Shown in pieces: positions 49,098 through 57,873 of a stretch of DNA of 64,000 bases. Under the pieces are notes generated by a model. It was not told the DNA's origin. It worked only from the letters and a program-made list of their open reading frames with translations, and made no database searches. Each line of letters begins with the position of its first letter. Position 1 is the stretch's first letter. The translations under genes were made by a program, and so were the position numbers. Source of the stretch: Streptomyces massasporeus (GTDB lineage Bacteria > Actinomycetota > Actinomycetes > Streptomycetales > Streptomycetaceae); assembly GCF_014648995.1 (NCBI RefSeq), contig NZ_BMSE01000022.1, positions 81,003-145,002 on the forward strand. Direction: 5' to 3'.

Positions 49098-49607
49098 CTA
49101 GCCGCGCCTGGGCAACCGCCAGTTCGGGCGCGGGAAGTGGCAGGTGTAACCCTCCGGATAGCGCTGGAGGTAGTCCTGGTGCTCCGGCTCGGCGTCCCAG
49201 AACGGGCCCGCCGGCACCACCTCGGTCACCACCGGCCCCGGCCACAGACCGGACGCCTCGACGTCGGCGATGGTGTCCTGCGCGACGCGACGCTGCTCGT
49301 CGTCGAGGTAGAAGATGGCAGAGCGGTAGCTCAGGCCGATGTCGTTGCCCTGCCGGTTGCTCGTGGTCGGGTCGTGGATCTGGAAGAAATACTCCAGGAT
49401 CGCGCGATAGTCGGTCGCGGTCGGATCGAACACGATCTCGATCGACTCCGCGTGCCGTCCGTGGTCACGGTAGGTGGGGTGCGGCTTGCCGTTGTCACCG
49501 CTGTAGCCGACCCGGGTGCGGATCACGCCGGGGAGCGACCGGATCAGCTCCTGCATGCCCCAGAAGCACCCACCCGCCAGCAGCGCCCTCTCCTCGACAT
49601 CACTCAT
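49098..49607 (-). CDS. msrA: Peptide-methionine (S)-S-oxide reductase
   Basis: Repairs oxidised methionine in proteins using thioredoxin. The 169-residue length is normal. The nucleophile Cys14 lies in GGCFWG; GYSGDNGKPHPTYRDHGRHAE and FFQIHDPTTSNRQGNDIGLS are the substrate-pocket segments. GGCFWGMQEL replaces the usual GGCFWGVE, removing the Glu that normally follows, a small oddity. Only one other Cys is present (YTCHFP near the end), the likely resolving residue. The ATG at 49607 lies 8 nt after AAAGG. It sits between the aldehyde dehydrogenase and its probable TetR regulator. Confidence 0.95.
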   Translation of the reverse strand: MSDVEERALLAGGCFWGMQELIRSLPGVIRTRVGYSGDNGKPHPTYRDHGRHAESIEIVFDPTATDYRAILEYFFQIHDPTTSNRQGNDIGLSYRSAIFYLDDEQRRVAQDTIADVEASGLWPGPVVTEVVPAGPFWDAEPEHQDYLQRYPEGYTCHFPRPNWRLPRRG

Positions 49608-49736
49608 GGCCCATCACCTTTCTTGCCTTGTCCGTCCCTGCGGGACCAGCCTCGCACATACACTCCCCCGGCGCCGTCACCATCTCGGCTGGTGACGGAC
49701 CCCTCATTCGCGCCCACCGGTACCTGCTACGCCGCA

Positions 49737-49751
49737 GTAGCACTTAACGCC
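49737..49751. promoter_or_regulatory. Shared operator-like motif upstream of the TetR gene
   Basis: GTAGCACTTAACGCC matches GTAGCACTTAATGTC upstream of the aldehyde dehydrogenase gene at 13 of 15 positions. A further GACATTAGACAC (49771-49782) resembles the reverse of the TAATGTC part. Confidence 0.55.
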
Positions 49752-49803
49752 TGGATAGCGACAGCGCAGAGACATTAGACACCACAGATTCCACATGAGC
49801 TGG

Positions 49804-49809
49804 CTAGAC
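49804..49809 (+). promoter_or_regulatory. -10 element of a probable leaderless TetR message
   Basis: TAGACT lies 8 nt before the GTG start at 49818, and no ribosome site is present, so transcription should begin at or next to the start codon. Confidence 0.5.
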
Positions 49810-49817
49810 TCGGCGGA

Positions 49818-50360
49818 GTGAGAGCTGACGCAGCACGCAACCTGGAAGCCGTCCTGACGACGGGGGCGCGCATGCTCGCCGCCGACCCCGGGGCGAGCAT
49901 CGCGAACATCGCCACCGAGGCGGGCGTGGACCGACGTACCGTCTACCGGCGGTTCGCCTCCCGCGAGGATCTCCTCGCCGCGATCTACGCCTCCCGCCTC
50001 TCGGCCATCGAGGACGCCATCGAGGACGCCCGGCTGCGCGAGGCCCCCGTCGCCGTCGCCCTGCACCGCTACGTCGAGAACATCATCGCCGTCAACCGCA
50101 CCTGGCCCGTCGACCTCGCCCGCATGCTCGCCGACGACGGCGTCCGCGCCCGCCGGGACGCTTCCGTGCGCGAGGTCGACGTCTTCCTCGAACGCGCCAC
50201 GCAGGAGGGACTTCTGCGCTCCGACCTGCCTCAGGGATGGGCGAGCGCGCTCCTGCCTCAGCTCATGCATCTCGCGTCCCGGCAGATGCCCGGGCTGAGC
50301 CCCGCGCAGGCGGCGGACGTCGTGGTCGACACGCTGCTGCGCGGCCTCGGAGCGCCCTGA
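49818..50360 (+). CDS. TetR/AcrR-family transcriptional regulator
   Basis: A 180-residue DNA-binding repressor. The helix-turn-helix is ASIANIATEAGVDRRTVYRR (about 30-49), followed by FASREDLLAAIYA; the C-terminal domain is the helical ligand pocket. The GTG start at 49818 lacks a ribosome site but has a -10 box 8 nt upstream, so the message is probably leaderless. Shared sequence motifs at its own promoter and before the aldehyde dehydrogenase gene suggest it controls both. Ligand unknown, perhaps an aldehyde. Confidence 0.9.
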   Translation: MRADAARNLEAVLTTGARMLAADPGASIANIATEAGVDRRTVYRRFASREDLLAAIYASRLSAIEDAIEDARLREAPVAVALHRYVENIIAVNRTWPVDLARMLADDGVRARRDASVREVDVFLERATQEGLLRSDLPQGWASALLPQLMHLASRQMPGLSPAQAADVVVDTLLRGLGAP

Positions 50361-50671
50361 CGCGGCGGGTGACACGTAGGCCGGATCGCGGCGGATGGCC
50401 GAGAATCCCAGGGTGATCGCGAGCAAGGAACAGGGCCGCCGGGACCGATACGCGCCAATGTCATCTTCCCGCACCGCGAAAACGGTCGGCAGCGTTCCGC
50501 CGGCTCGGTCGCCCCGGATGGCGCCGACTGCCTGGGCGAACACCGACTCCGCCGCGCCTCCACATTTTCGGCACACCTCGAACACGCCATGAGCACTTCC
50601 AGCCGCATGGCGAGAAGCATCCGCACCGGGGGGCAGACGCTCCGCCCGGCCCCTGCCTAGCCTCCCAGGCC
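50361..50671. other. Intergenic gap, no gene seen
   Basis: A 311-bp gap. Reading the minus strand at about 50350-50440 gives a hydrophobic stretch CSLLAITLGFSAIRRDPAY that could be the remnant of a membrane protein, but there is no start, stop or further similarity. TAGCCT at 50658-50663, 8 nt before the ATG at 50672, is a likely -10 for a leaderless message of the next gene. Confidence 0.4.
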
Positions 50672-51199
50672 ATGCGATCACCCCTGATGAGACGTTTCGG
50701 CCTCGGCGCCGTCCTCGCCCTCGCCCTCGCCGTGTTCGGCCTGACCCCCAGCGCGAGTGCGGCGGACCCGGCGCCGGCGGAGCTGACCTTCGCCACCGAC
50801 AGCGCGACCACCACGCCCGGCGGCTCGGTCAAGCTGTCGATGACCATCAAGAACAACAACACCTACGATGTCTGGTTCGTGTACCAGACGATCGAGCCGA
50901 CCTGGCTGACCACCCAGCGCCCCGACCTCAAGTACAGCTTCTCCGGGTGCAGTCTCACCACCGCCAACGGCCCCGCCCCGTGCACCGGCACCGGCCCGGC
51001 CAACCTCGGCGGCAACTACGGCGCCACCATCCCGCCCGGTCAGAGCCGTACGGTCACCCTGACGCTGGACGTCGCGGCCGACTCCGGCTGCAACGGCAAC
51101 GTCGGCTTCTACTCGTACTTCTACGCCGAGTTCAGCGACTCCACGAACGTCAGCGGAGGCCCGGTGTACACGCCCGTGACGCGAGTGCTCTGCTCCTGA
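50672..51199 (+). CDS. Secreted hypothetical protein with Ig-like fold features
   Basis: A 175-residue exported protein. A Sec signal peptide ends near residue 30 (SASA/AD). The mature part reads like a beta-sandwich: TTTPGGSVKLSMTIKNNN opens like the CARDB/Ig-like domains of secreted enzymes. Four cysteines (CSL, PCTG, GCNG, LCS) could form two disulfides. No enzyme motif is seen. The ATG at 50672 has no clear ribosome site, but a -10-like TAGCCT sits 8 nt upstream. It could bind or coat the cell surface; function unknown. Confidence 0.75.
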   Translation: MRSPLMRRFGLGAVLALALAVFGLTPSASAADPAPAELTFATDSATTTPGGSVKLSMTIKNNNTYDVWFVYQTIEPTWLTTQRPDLKYSFSGCSLTTANGPAPCTGTGPANLGGNYGATIPPGQSRTVTLTLDVAADSGCNGNVGFYSYFYAEFSDSTNVSGGPVYTPVTRVLCS

Positions 51200-51280
51200 C
51201 ACTCCCTCCGGAGCCGACGGCGGTGACCTGAAAACCTCCATGCCCGGGCAGCCGCCCCGGTCTGGACCACTGGCACTCCG

Positions 51281-51307
51281 ACCGGCGGGCCCCACGGGCC
51301 CGCCGGT
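51281..51307 (+). terminator. Terminator of the secreted-protein gene
   Basis: ACCGGCGGGCCC (51281-51292) pairs perfectly with GGGCCCGCCGGT (51296-51307) over CAC, 82 bp past the stop at 51199. The rest of the gap to 51596 holds no gene. Confidence 0.8.
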
Positions 51308-51431
51308 GCGCCGCTCAGGCCTCGGACCAGCATCCCGGGCCGCCGCGCCCACCTGCTCCGACGTCGGGCCGCGACCGGGAACGGCTCATTTCGCTTTCGG
51401 AAGCACCCCGTTCGACACCTGCGCTTTTCCG

Positions 51432-51449
51432 TCATGTTCCGCAACATGA
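51432..51449 (+). promoter_or_regulatory. Operator-like inverted repeat before the exopolysaccharide locus
   Basis: TCATGTT (51432-51438) and AACATGA (51443-51449) form a perfect 7-4-7 inverted repeat 148 bp before the first gene of the locus. A 12-bp palindrome GCTCCGCGGAGC is nearer the start at 51549-51560. Either could be a control site for the eight-gene unit. Confidence 0.45.
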
Positions 51450-51596
51450 CCGCGAAATCTCCACACAGACATCACTATGTGACGCGAACGGATGCGTGAC
51501 GAACTGGCTTCTGAGGGGGACGCCGGCGGCACGCAAGGGGGTGCGTCCGCTCCGCGGAGCAGTACTCACCCCTGCCCGGGGAGGGGACCTCACCGC

Positions 51597-53726
51597 ATGA
51601 AGCGGACCACACGCACCACCGTGCTCACGGTGGGCGCGCTCATCGCCGCACTGGGCCTGCCGGCCGGCGCGGCACACGCCGACACCACGCCCCGCATCGA
51701 TCTGCGAGTGCTGGTGGTGAGCGACGGCGGCCCGTCGACCGACGCCATAGCCGCCGAACTGGCCGCGGCGGGTACGCCGTACACCCGGATCGACCTCACG
51801 CAGTCCGGCCGGACCGTGATCGACGCCGACTTCCTCGCGGACACCGTGGACGGCAGGCCACGCGCCAAGTTCCAGGCCGTCGTGCTGCCCAACGACAACC
51901 CGTTCCCGGCCGGCTCGTCCGAGATGGCGGCCCTGGCGGCGTACGAGCAGACGTACGACGTGCCCCAGGTCGACGCCTACACCTACGCGCGTCCCGAAGC
52001 CGGTCTGCAGTACCCGGTCCACGGCGGCTACTCCGGCAGCATCGACGGCAAGCGGGCGGAGGTGACCGCCGCCGGCAAGTCGGGCCCCTTCGGCTATCTC
52101 GACGGGGCGGTGCCCTTCGAGGACAACGACCCGGCGATCGGCGAGAGTTACGCCTACCTGTCGAAGCCCGTCGCCGGAGCCGACTTCACCCCGTACGTCG
52201 AAGCGGCGATCCCCGGTCAGTCGGCCAAGGGCACGCTGGTGGGCGAGTACCGGCACGACGGTCGGCGCGAGCTGGTCGTCACCTTCGTCTACAACCAGTA
52301 CCAGCAGCAGTTCCGGCTCCTGGCCCGCGGCATCGTGGAGTGGATGACCGGCGGTGTGCACCTGGGCGCCTCGCGGAACTACTTCGCCGTCCACGTGGAC
52401 GACGTGTTCGCGGCGGACGACCGGTGGAACAGCCGGCTCAACTGCACCCCCGGCGACGTCGACTGCACGGACCCCACCGCGACGCCCGACCCCATCCGGA
52501 TGACCCCCTCCGACGTCGACCATGCCGTCGACTGGCAGAACAGCAAGAAGTTCACCTTCGACTTCGCCTACAACGGCGCGGGCAGCGTCGACCACCGCGA
52601 GGACAACAACGGCGCCGACCCGCTCGCCGACCGGCTGATCGCACGGCGGGGCGAGTTCCGGTGGATCAACCACACCTACTCGCACCCGTTCCTCGGCTGT
52701 GTGCAGGACACGTCCGTGGTGCCCTGGAAGTGCGCGACCAACCCCGACGGCAGCACCCGGTGGATGAGCCGCAACGACATCTCCGACGAGATCGCCACCA
52801 ACCGGGTCTGGGGCGAGAGCGCCGGACTGCCCCTGGTGAACAGCGAGTTGGTCACCGGCGAGCACTCGGGCATGAAGGTGCTTCCGCAGCAGCCCCAGGA
52901 CAACCCCAACCTGGCGCTCGCCCTCGACGACAACGACATCGCCTGGCTCGGCTCCGACAACTCCCGTGAGCCCGGCCAGCGCAGGGTCGGTCCGTCCACG
53001 ACCGTGCCCCGCTACCCGATGAACGTCTTCTACAACGCCGGCCGGGCCGCCGAGCAGGTCGACGAGTACAACTGGATCTACACCAGCCGCGCTCAGGGAG
53101 GCAGCGGTATCTGCGACGACAATCCGGCCACCACCACGTGTCTGCCGGCGCCGCTGGACACCGCCACGGGCTACGCCGACCACATCGTGCCTCTGGAGAC
53201 GCGGATCGCCCTCGGGCACGTCCTGGCCAACGACCCCAAGCCGCACTTCATCCACCAGTCGAACCTGGCCGAGGACCGCATCGCCTACCCCGTGCTCGAC
53301 GGCGTCCTGAACGGCTACGAGGCACTGTTCTCCGAGGACACCCCCGTGGTGAACCTGCGGATACGCGACATCGGCGCGGAACTCGAGCGCCGAGCGAAGT
53401 GGCAGGCCGCGATCGGAGCCGGAGAGATCACCGCCTACCGCATCGGCGGCACGGTGACCGTCGACGCGCCGGACGGACTGTCGGTCACCGCGACCCTGCC
53501 CACCGGCACCACGCTGGCCGGTGCCGCGTTCGGCGAGGCCTACGCCGGGTCGGTGTCCGGCTGGACGCCCTCCACGGGCGCGCCGCTCGCGCTCGCCCTG
53601 CCGGCCTCCGCCGTGGCTCCGGCCGCCGACGCCGCCACCGAGACCGCCCCGGCCACCGAGCCTGCCCCGGACACCCGTGTCCCCGCGGGCGTCACCGACC
53701 CGGTGGGGCGCAGCACAGACGGCTGA
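51597..53726 (+). CDS. Secreted Agd3-like polysaccharide deacetylase
   Basis: Predicted exported deacetylase of 709 residues, like fungal Agd3 (CE18 with CBM87), which removes acetyl groups from galactosaminogalactan. The signal peptide ends near residue 28 (AHA/DT). The N-terminal part is beta-rich and probably carbohydrate-binding. The catalytic domain shows HVDDVFAADDRW (about 264-275), giving the metal and base aspartates, and NHTYSHPFLG (about 358-367), giving the two metal histidines as H-x-x-x-H. A late beta domain and a Pro/Ala/Thr-rich tail follow. The ATG at 51597 has GGGGAGGGG 10 nt upstream. First gene of an eight-gene locus with PelF- and GH114/GH135-like proteins; deacetylation would make the polymer cationic and adhesive. 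Confidence 0.82.
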   Translation: MKRTTRTTVLTVGALIAALGLPAGAAHADTTPRIDLRVLVVSDGGPSTDAIAAELAAAGTPYTRIDLTQSGRTVIDADFLADTVDGRPRAKFQAVVLPNDNPFPAGSSEMAALAAYEQTYDVPQVDAYTYARPEAGLQYPVHGGYSGSIDGKRAEVTAAGKSGPFGYLDGAVPFEDNDPAIGESYAYLSKPVAGADFTPYVEAAIPGQSAKGTLVGEYRHDGRRELVVTFVYNQYQQQFRLLARGIVEWMTGGVHLGASRNYFAVHVDDVFAADDRWNSRLNCTPGDVDCTDPTATPDPIRMTPSDVDHAVDWQNSKKFTFDFAYNGAGSVDHREDNNGADPLADRLIARRGEFRWINHTYSHPFLGCVQDTSVVPWKCATNPDGSTRWMSRNDISDEIATNRVWGESAGLPLVNSELVTGEHSGMKVLPQQPQDNPNLALALDDNDIAWLGSDNSREPGQRRVGPSTTVPRYPMNVFYNAGRAAEQVDEYNWIYTSRAQGGSGICDDNPATTTCLPAPLDTATGYADHIVPLETRIALGHVLANDPKPHFIHQSNLAEDRIAYPVLDGVLNGYEALFSEDTPVVNLRIRDIGAELERRAKWQAAIGAGEITAYRIGGTVTVDAPDGLSVTATLPTGTTLAGAAFGEAYAGSVSGWTPSTGAPLALALPASAVAPAADAATETAPATEPAPDTRVPAGVTDPVGRSTDG

Positions 53727-53820
53727 ACGGCGCATCCGCGCACGACCTGAAGGTCCTGGGCGCCCCGCGGCGGTCAGGACCGGCCCGAACCACCCCACAC
53801 CTCGGCCGTGGAGCACATCG

Positions 53821-55338
53821 ATGCCCGTTCCCCAGGGCGCGCGACGTACCGGAGCGACGCGCGTCACCCTGCTCACCGAAGGCACCTACCCGCACAGCCA
53901 CGGAGGCGTCAGCGTCTGGTGCGACCAACTCGTCCAGGGCATGCCCGACCTGGACTTCGACGTCATCGCCGTCACCGGCACCGGACGTGAGCCGGTCGTC
54001 TGGGACCTGCCCGCGCACGTAGCCGGCGTGCTGTCCGTCCCCATGTGGGGCGCCCCGCCCGAGGGCCGCCCGCCCCGGGGCCGGTCCCGCAACCAACTCG
54101 CCGCCGCCTACGAGCGGTTCCTGACCGCGCTGCTCGACCCGCGCGCCGAGGACGGGTTCGCGCCCGCCCTGTACGCGCTGGCGCGGGCCGCGTCGGACGG
54201 GACGCTGAGCCCCTTCCTGCGCGCGGACCGGGCGATCGCGATCCTCACCGCGCTGTGGAGCCGCCCCGGACTCGCGGTGCGCGAGGCGCGGCCGACCCTG
54301 CACGACGCGCTCACCGCGACCGCCCTGCTGGAGCACGCCCTGCGCCCACTGGCCGCCCCGGCCCCCGAGAGCGGGGTCGCGCACGCGGTGAGCGGCGGAG
54401 TCGCCGTCCTGCCGGGCCTCGCCGCCCTCGAACAGCACGGCGTTCCCCTGCTGTTGACCGAGCACGGGGTCTATCTGCGCGAGCGCTACCTCGGATACCG
54501 CACCGCGCCCTACCGCTGGCCGGTGAAGGCCGTCGTCCTCGGGTTCTTCCGGCTGCTCGCGCAGGAGAGCTACCGCCGGGCCGCCCTGATCACACCGGGC
54601 AACCGCTACAACCGGCTGTGGGAGGAGGAGGGCGGCGCCGACCCCGAGTCGATCCGCACGGTCTACAACGGCGTCGACCCCGCCGCCTTCCCGGCGGCCG
54701 GGCCCGAACCGGACTCCCCCACCCTCAGCTGGGCCGGCCGCGTCGACCCCATCAAGGACCTGGAGACCCTCATCCGGGCCTTCGCCCTCGTCCGCGACCG
54801 GCTCCCGCACGCGCGCCTGCGGTTGTTCGGCGGGACACCGCGGGGCGGAGAGGCCTACCGGGAGCGCTGCGAGGCCCTGGCCGCCGAGCTCGGACACGCC
54901 GACGCCGTCACCTTCGAAGGGCGCGTCGACGACATCAAGGACGCCTACGCCGCCGGGAACGTCGTGATGCTCTCCAGCATCAGCGAGGGCTTCCCCTTCA
55001 CCCTGATCGAGGCCATGTCCTGCGGGCGGGCCACCGTCTCCACCGACGTGGGCGGTGTCCGCGAGGCCGTCGGTGACACCGGGCTGGTGGTGCCCCCGCG
55101 CGATCCGGCGGCGATGGCCGCGGCCGCGCTGGAGCTGCTGGGCGATCCCGGTCGGCGCAGGGCGATGGGTGAGGCGGCCCGGCTGCGGGTCATCGAGCAG
55201 TTCACCCTCCGGCAGACCATTGACACGTTTCGGTCCGTCTATCTGGACCTGGCCCATCCGAGCCAGGAGTTGACGATCGTGCCGCCGTTCGGGGTGTCCG
55301 CGCCGGCCGTCCACGGCACCGGAAGCCTCGCGCTGTGA
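53821..55338 (+). CDS. pelF: PelF-like glycosyltransferase (GT4)
   Basis: Cytosolic UDP-sugar glycosyltransferase of 505 residues. The N-terminal DUF3492-type opening TEGTYPHSHGGVSVWCDQLV (about 19-38) is the hallmark of PelF, followed by LTEHGVYLRERYL and the GT-B C-terminal half with TVYNGVDPAAF, WAGRVDPIKDLETLIRAF and the donor-site motif EGFPFTLIEAMSCGR. PelF polymerises the Pel polysaccharide, which is made of partly deacetylated alpha-1,4-linked GalNAc. The ATG at 53821 follows GGAG by 7 nt. The stop overlaps the start of the next gene (GTGA), so the two are coupled, as for the PelF/PelG pair elsewhere. Confidence 0.92.
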   Translation: MPVPQGARRTGATRVTLLTEGTYPHSHGGVSVWCDQLVQGMPDLDFDVIAVTGTGREPVVWDLPAHVAGVLSVPMWGAPPEGRPPRGRSRNQLAAAYERFLTALLDPRAEDGFAPALYALARAASDGTLSPFLRADRAIAILTALWSRPGLAVREARPTLHDALTATALLEHALRPLAAPAPESGVAHAVSGGVAVLPGLAALEQHGVPLLLTEHGVYLRERYLGYRTAPYRWPVKAVVLGFFRLLAQESYRRAALITPGNRYNRLWEEEGGADPESIRTVYNGVDPAAFPAAGPEPDSPTLSWAGRVDPIKDLETLIRAFALVRDRLPHARLRLFGGTPRGGEAYRERCEALAAELGHADAVTFEGRVDDIKDAYAAGNVVMLSSISEGFPFTLIEAMSCGRATVSTDVGGVREAVGDTGLVVPPRDPAAMAAAALELLGDPGRRRAMGEAARLRVIEQFTLRQTIDTFRSVYLDLAHPSQELTIVPPFGVSAPAVHGTGSLAL

Positions 55339-56753
55339 GCGGGCCGATGTCCCTCGAACCCGGGGGCACGGAGCAGGACACGCTGGCCATCCGGCTGGCC
55401 GGTCCCCGCCCTCCGCGCCGTCGGCCGCGCTGGGCCCTGGACGACACCACGCTCGCCATCCGGCTGCCCCGACAGGGCCCCGACGAGGAGGCGGTCAGCG
55501 AACTCGCCGCCGAACTCGCCGACCGCATAGGCCCCGCCGTCCACCCCTACGAGGTGGCGGCGCTGCTGGAGGCGGAGGGACTGTCCGCTTCGCTGATCAA
55601 CGAGCGGTACGGCCACCCGAACCTGTTCTCCCTGGCCTCCGCCCTCTACGAGCGGGTGCCGCGCACCTTCCCCGAGCCCGCCCCGGCGGCCGACCCCTGG
55701 CGTCCCGACACCCTGCGCTGTCTGCTGCGGGGCGTGCTGTTCGCCCTGCCGGGGCTCGCCTACCTGCTGACCGCGCCGCTGTGGAACGCCGGCGGGTACG
55801 CCCCCGCCCTCATCGTGGCCGGGCTCGTCTCCTGGGCGTGGGGGCAGGCGCTCGGCCACCGCGCGCACCTGCGGATGGCGACCGGACGCCGGGAGGCGGG
55901 CCGTACTCTCCTGTTCGGCGCGCCCGTGGGAGCGGTGGCGGCCACGGCGGTCGCCGCGCTGCCCGCCGAGGGCGGACCGGTGACCCTGGTGGCGGCCGCG
56001 CAGTCCGCTTACCTGGCGGCCGCCGGTGTCCTGCTGGTGCTGGGCCGGGAACGGCTGCTGCTGTCCGCGCTCAGCCCGCTGCTCGCGGGAGCCGCCGTCC
56101 TGCCCTGGTGGGAGCCCGGCCCCGCCCTCCGGGCCGGGCTGCCCCTGCTGGCGCTGCTCGCCACGCTCACCGTCACCGGCTGGGTCCTGCGGGGTGCCCT
56201 CGCGGTCCCGGCCGTCACCGACGCGACCCGGCCGCGGCTGCTGTGGTCGCTGCCGTACGGCCTGTTCGGGCTGGCCGCGGGGGTGCTGGTGCTGCTGGAG
56301 GGGCGGGAGGAGCCGTACGCGGTGATCGTGCTGACGCTGAGCATGGGGCCGGCGGAATGGCTGCTGTACCGCTACCGGGGACTGTCGGTCGCCGCGCTGC
56401 GGGCCACCGCCACGCCCGCCGGGTTCCTGCTGCGCTCGGCCGGCGTCCTCGGCCTCTGTCTGCTCGCCTATCTCGCACCGCTGCTGCCCGCGGCCCTGCT
56501 CACCGGCTCCGACCCGGCCGCCCTGCTGCTGCTCGCCGCCGTCCTGTGGACCGCACTGCTGCTCCAGGCGTTCGGGGCGGCCTGGTCGTCGGCCGGGATC
56601 TGCCTGGCGGCGGCCGCCGGGGCCGGAGCGGTCGTCCTGTTCCGGCTGCCACCGGGCGCCGCCCTGGCCCTGCCACTCGCCTGCGGCGCCGCCGCCCTGT
56701 GTCTGGCGGCCTGCGCGCTGTGGCTGCTCGGCCGGCCCGCACCGCACGCCTGA
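55335..56753 (+). CDS. Polytopic membrane protein, PelG position
   Basis: A 472-residue membrane protein translated from a GTG overlapping the PelF stop. Residues 1-130 are cytoplasmic and hydrophilic, with a repeated motif DTLAIRL (about 15-21) and TTLAIRL (about 38-44) and a helical stretch ELADRIGPAVHPYEVAALLE. About 10-12 membrane spans fill residues 140-468. In Pel systems this slot belongs to PelG, a MOP-superfamily exporter that works with PelF. I see no clear PelG signature, so it is either a very diverged PelG or a different exporter with a new N-terminal domain. Export of the polymer is inferred from position only. Confidence 0.75.
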   Translation: MSGPMSLEPGGTEQDTLAIRLAGPRPPRRRPRWALDDTTLAIRLPRQGPDEEAVSELAAELADRIGPAVHPYEVAALLEAEGLSASLINERYGHPNLFSLASALYERVPRTFPEPAPAADPWRPDTLRCLLRGVLFALPGLAYLLTAPLWNAGGYAPALIVAGLVSWAWGQALGHRAHLRMATGRREAGRTLLFGAPVGAVAATAVAALPAEGGPVTLVAAAQSAYLAAAGVLLVLGRERLLLSALSPLLAGAAVLPWWEPGPALRAGLPLLALLATLTVTGWVLRGALAVPAVTDATRPRLLWSLPYGLFGLAAGVLVLLEGREEPYAVIVLTLSMGPAEWLLYRYRGLSVAALRATATPAGFLLRSAGVLGLCLLAYLAPLLPAALLTGSDPAALLLLAAVLWTALLLQAFGAAWSSAGICLAAAAGAGAVVLFRLPPGAALALPLACGAAALCLAACALWLLGRPAPHA

Positions 56754-56804
56754 GCCCCGCCCCGCTCTCCGCTCGCATCCCACCCAACCGAAGGGACACC
56801 GCAG

Positions 56805-57806
56805 TTGACCTCCGCACCGCTCGCCGCCGTCACCGGAGCCGAGGGTTTCATCGGCTCGCACCTCACCGAGGCCCTGGTCGCCTCCGGCCACCGGGTCAGG
56901 GCCATGGCCCAGTACAACTCCTTCTCCTCCTACGGCTGGCTGGAGACCCTGCACCCGGACGTCCTGGACCAGGTGGAGATCGTCCTCGGCGACGTCCGTG
57001 ACCCCGGCTCCGTCCGCGGCCTCCTCGAAGGCGCCGACACCGCCTACCATCTGGCCGCCCTGATCGCGATCCCCTACTCCTACCAGGCCCCGCACAGCTA
57101 CGTGGACACCAACGTCACCGGCACCCTCAACGTGCTGGAGGCCGTGCGCGCTCTCGGCACGCCCCGGCTGGTGCACACCTCCACCAGCGAGACGTACGGC
57201 ACCGCGCAGACCGTGCCCATCACCGAGGACCACCCCATCAACACCCAGTCCCCGTACGCCGCTTCGAAGGCGGGAGGGGACCGGCTGGCCGACAGCTACC
57301 ACGCCAGTTTCGGCACTCCGGTGGTCACGCTGCGGCCCTTCAACACCTTCGGGCCGCGCCAGTCGATGCGCGCGGTCATCCCCACCGTCATCGGGCAGGT
57401 CGCGGCGGGAGAGCGGACCATCACCCTCGGCGACCTGCGTCCCACCCGGGACTTCACCTTCGTCAAGGACACCGCGCAGGCCTTCCTCGCCGTCGGCACC
57501 GCGCCCGCCGGGCAGGTCGTGGGCCGCACCTTCAACGCCGGGACCGGCGGGGAGATCTCGGTCGGCGACCTGGTCGCGCTGATCGGCAAGGTGATGGACA
57601 CCGCCCTCGACGTCCGCGAGGACACCGCCCGGATCCGCCCCGCCAACTCCGAGGTGATGCGGCTGGTCGCGGACGCGAGCCGGCTCGCCGCCGCCACCGG
57701 CTGGCAGCCCGCGCACACCCTGGAGGAAGGTCTGGCGGCCACCGTGGAGTTCTTCCGCGACCCGGCCAACCTCGCCCGCTACAAGACCGGCATCTACAAC
57801 ATCTGA
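56805..57806 (+). CDS. LegB-like NAD-dependent sugar-nucleotide dehydratase/epimerase
   Basis: Short-chain dehydrogenase fold enzyme of 333 residues acting on a nucleotide sugar. NAD motif GAEGFIGSH (about 11-19), catalytic TSTSETYGTA and Y-A-A-S-K (about 151-155). The sequence MAQYNSFSSYGWLETL after the first strand, and AALIAIPYSYQAPHSYVDTN, are those of LegB-type NDP-sugar 4,6-dehydratases and related UDP-GlcNAc epimerases. The TTG at 56805 lies 8 nt after AAGGGA. It probably makes the amino-sugar precursor of the polymer; UDP-GlcNAc/UDP-GalNAc interconversion is equally possible. Confidence 0.88.
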   Translation: MTSAPLAAVTGAEGFIGSHLTEALVASGHRVRAMAQYNSFSSYGWLETLHPDVLDQVEIVLGDVRDPGSVRGLLEGADTAYHLAALIAIPYSYQAPHSYVDTNVTGTLNVLEAVRALGTPRLVHTSTSETYGTAQTVPITEDHPINTQSPYAASKAGGDRLADSYHASFGTPVVTLRPFNTFGPRQSMRAVIPTVIGQVAAGERTITLGDLRPTRDFTFVKDTAQAFLAVGTAPAGQVVGRTFNAGTGGEISVGDLVALIGKVMDTALDVREDTARIRPANSEVMRLVADASRLAAATGWQPAHTLEEGLAATVEFFRDPANLARYKTGIYNI

Positions 57807-57873
57807 CACCGCACAGCGGATCTCGTCCGTCACGTCCGCGCACGTCCACGAAGCGTTCACGAAGGAGGAGCCC

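Noticed and set aside
50395..50592. 65-codon plus-strand frame in the gap after the TetR gene
   Set aside because: No ribosome site, atypical composition and no recognisable motif.
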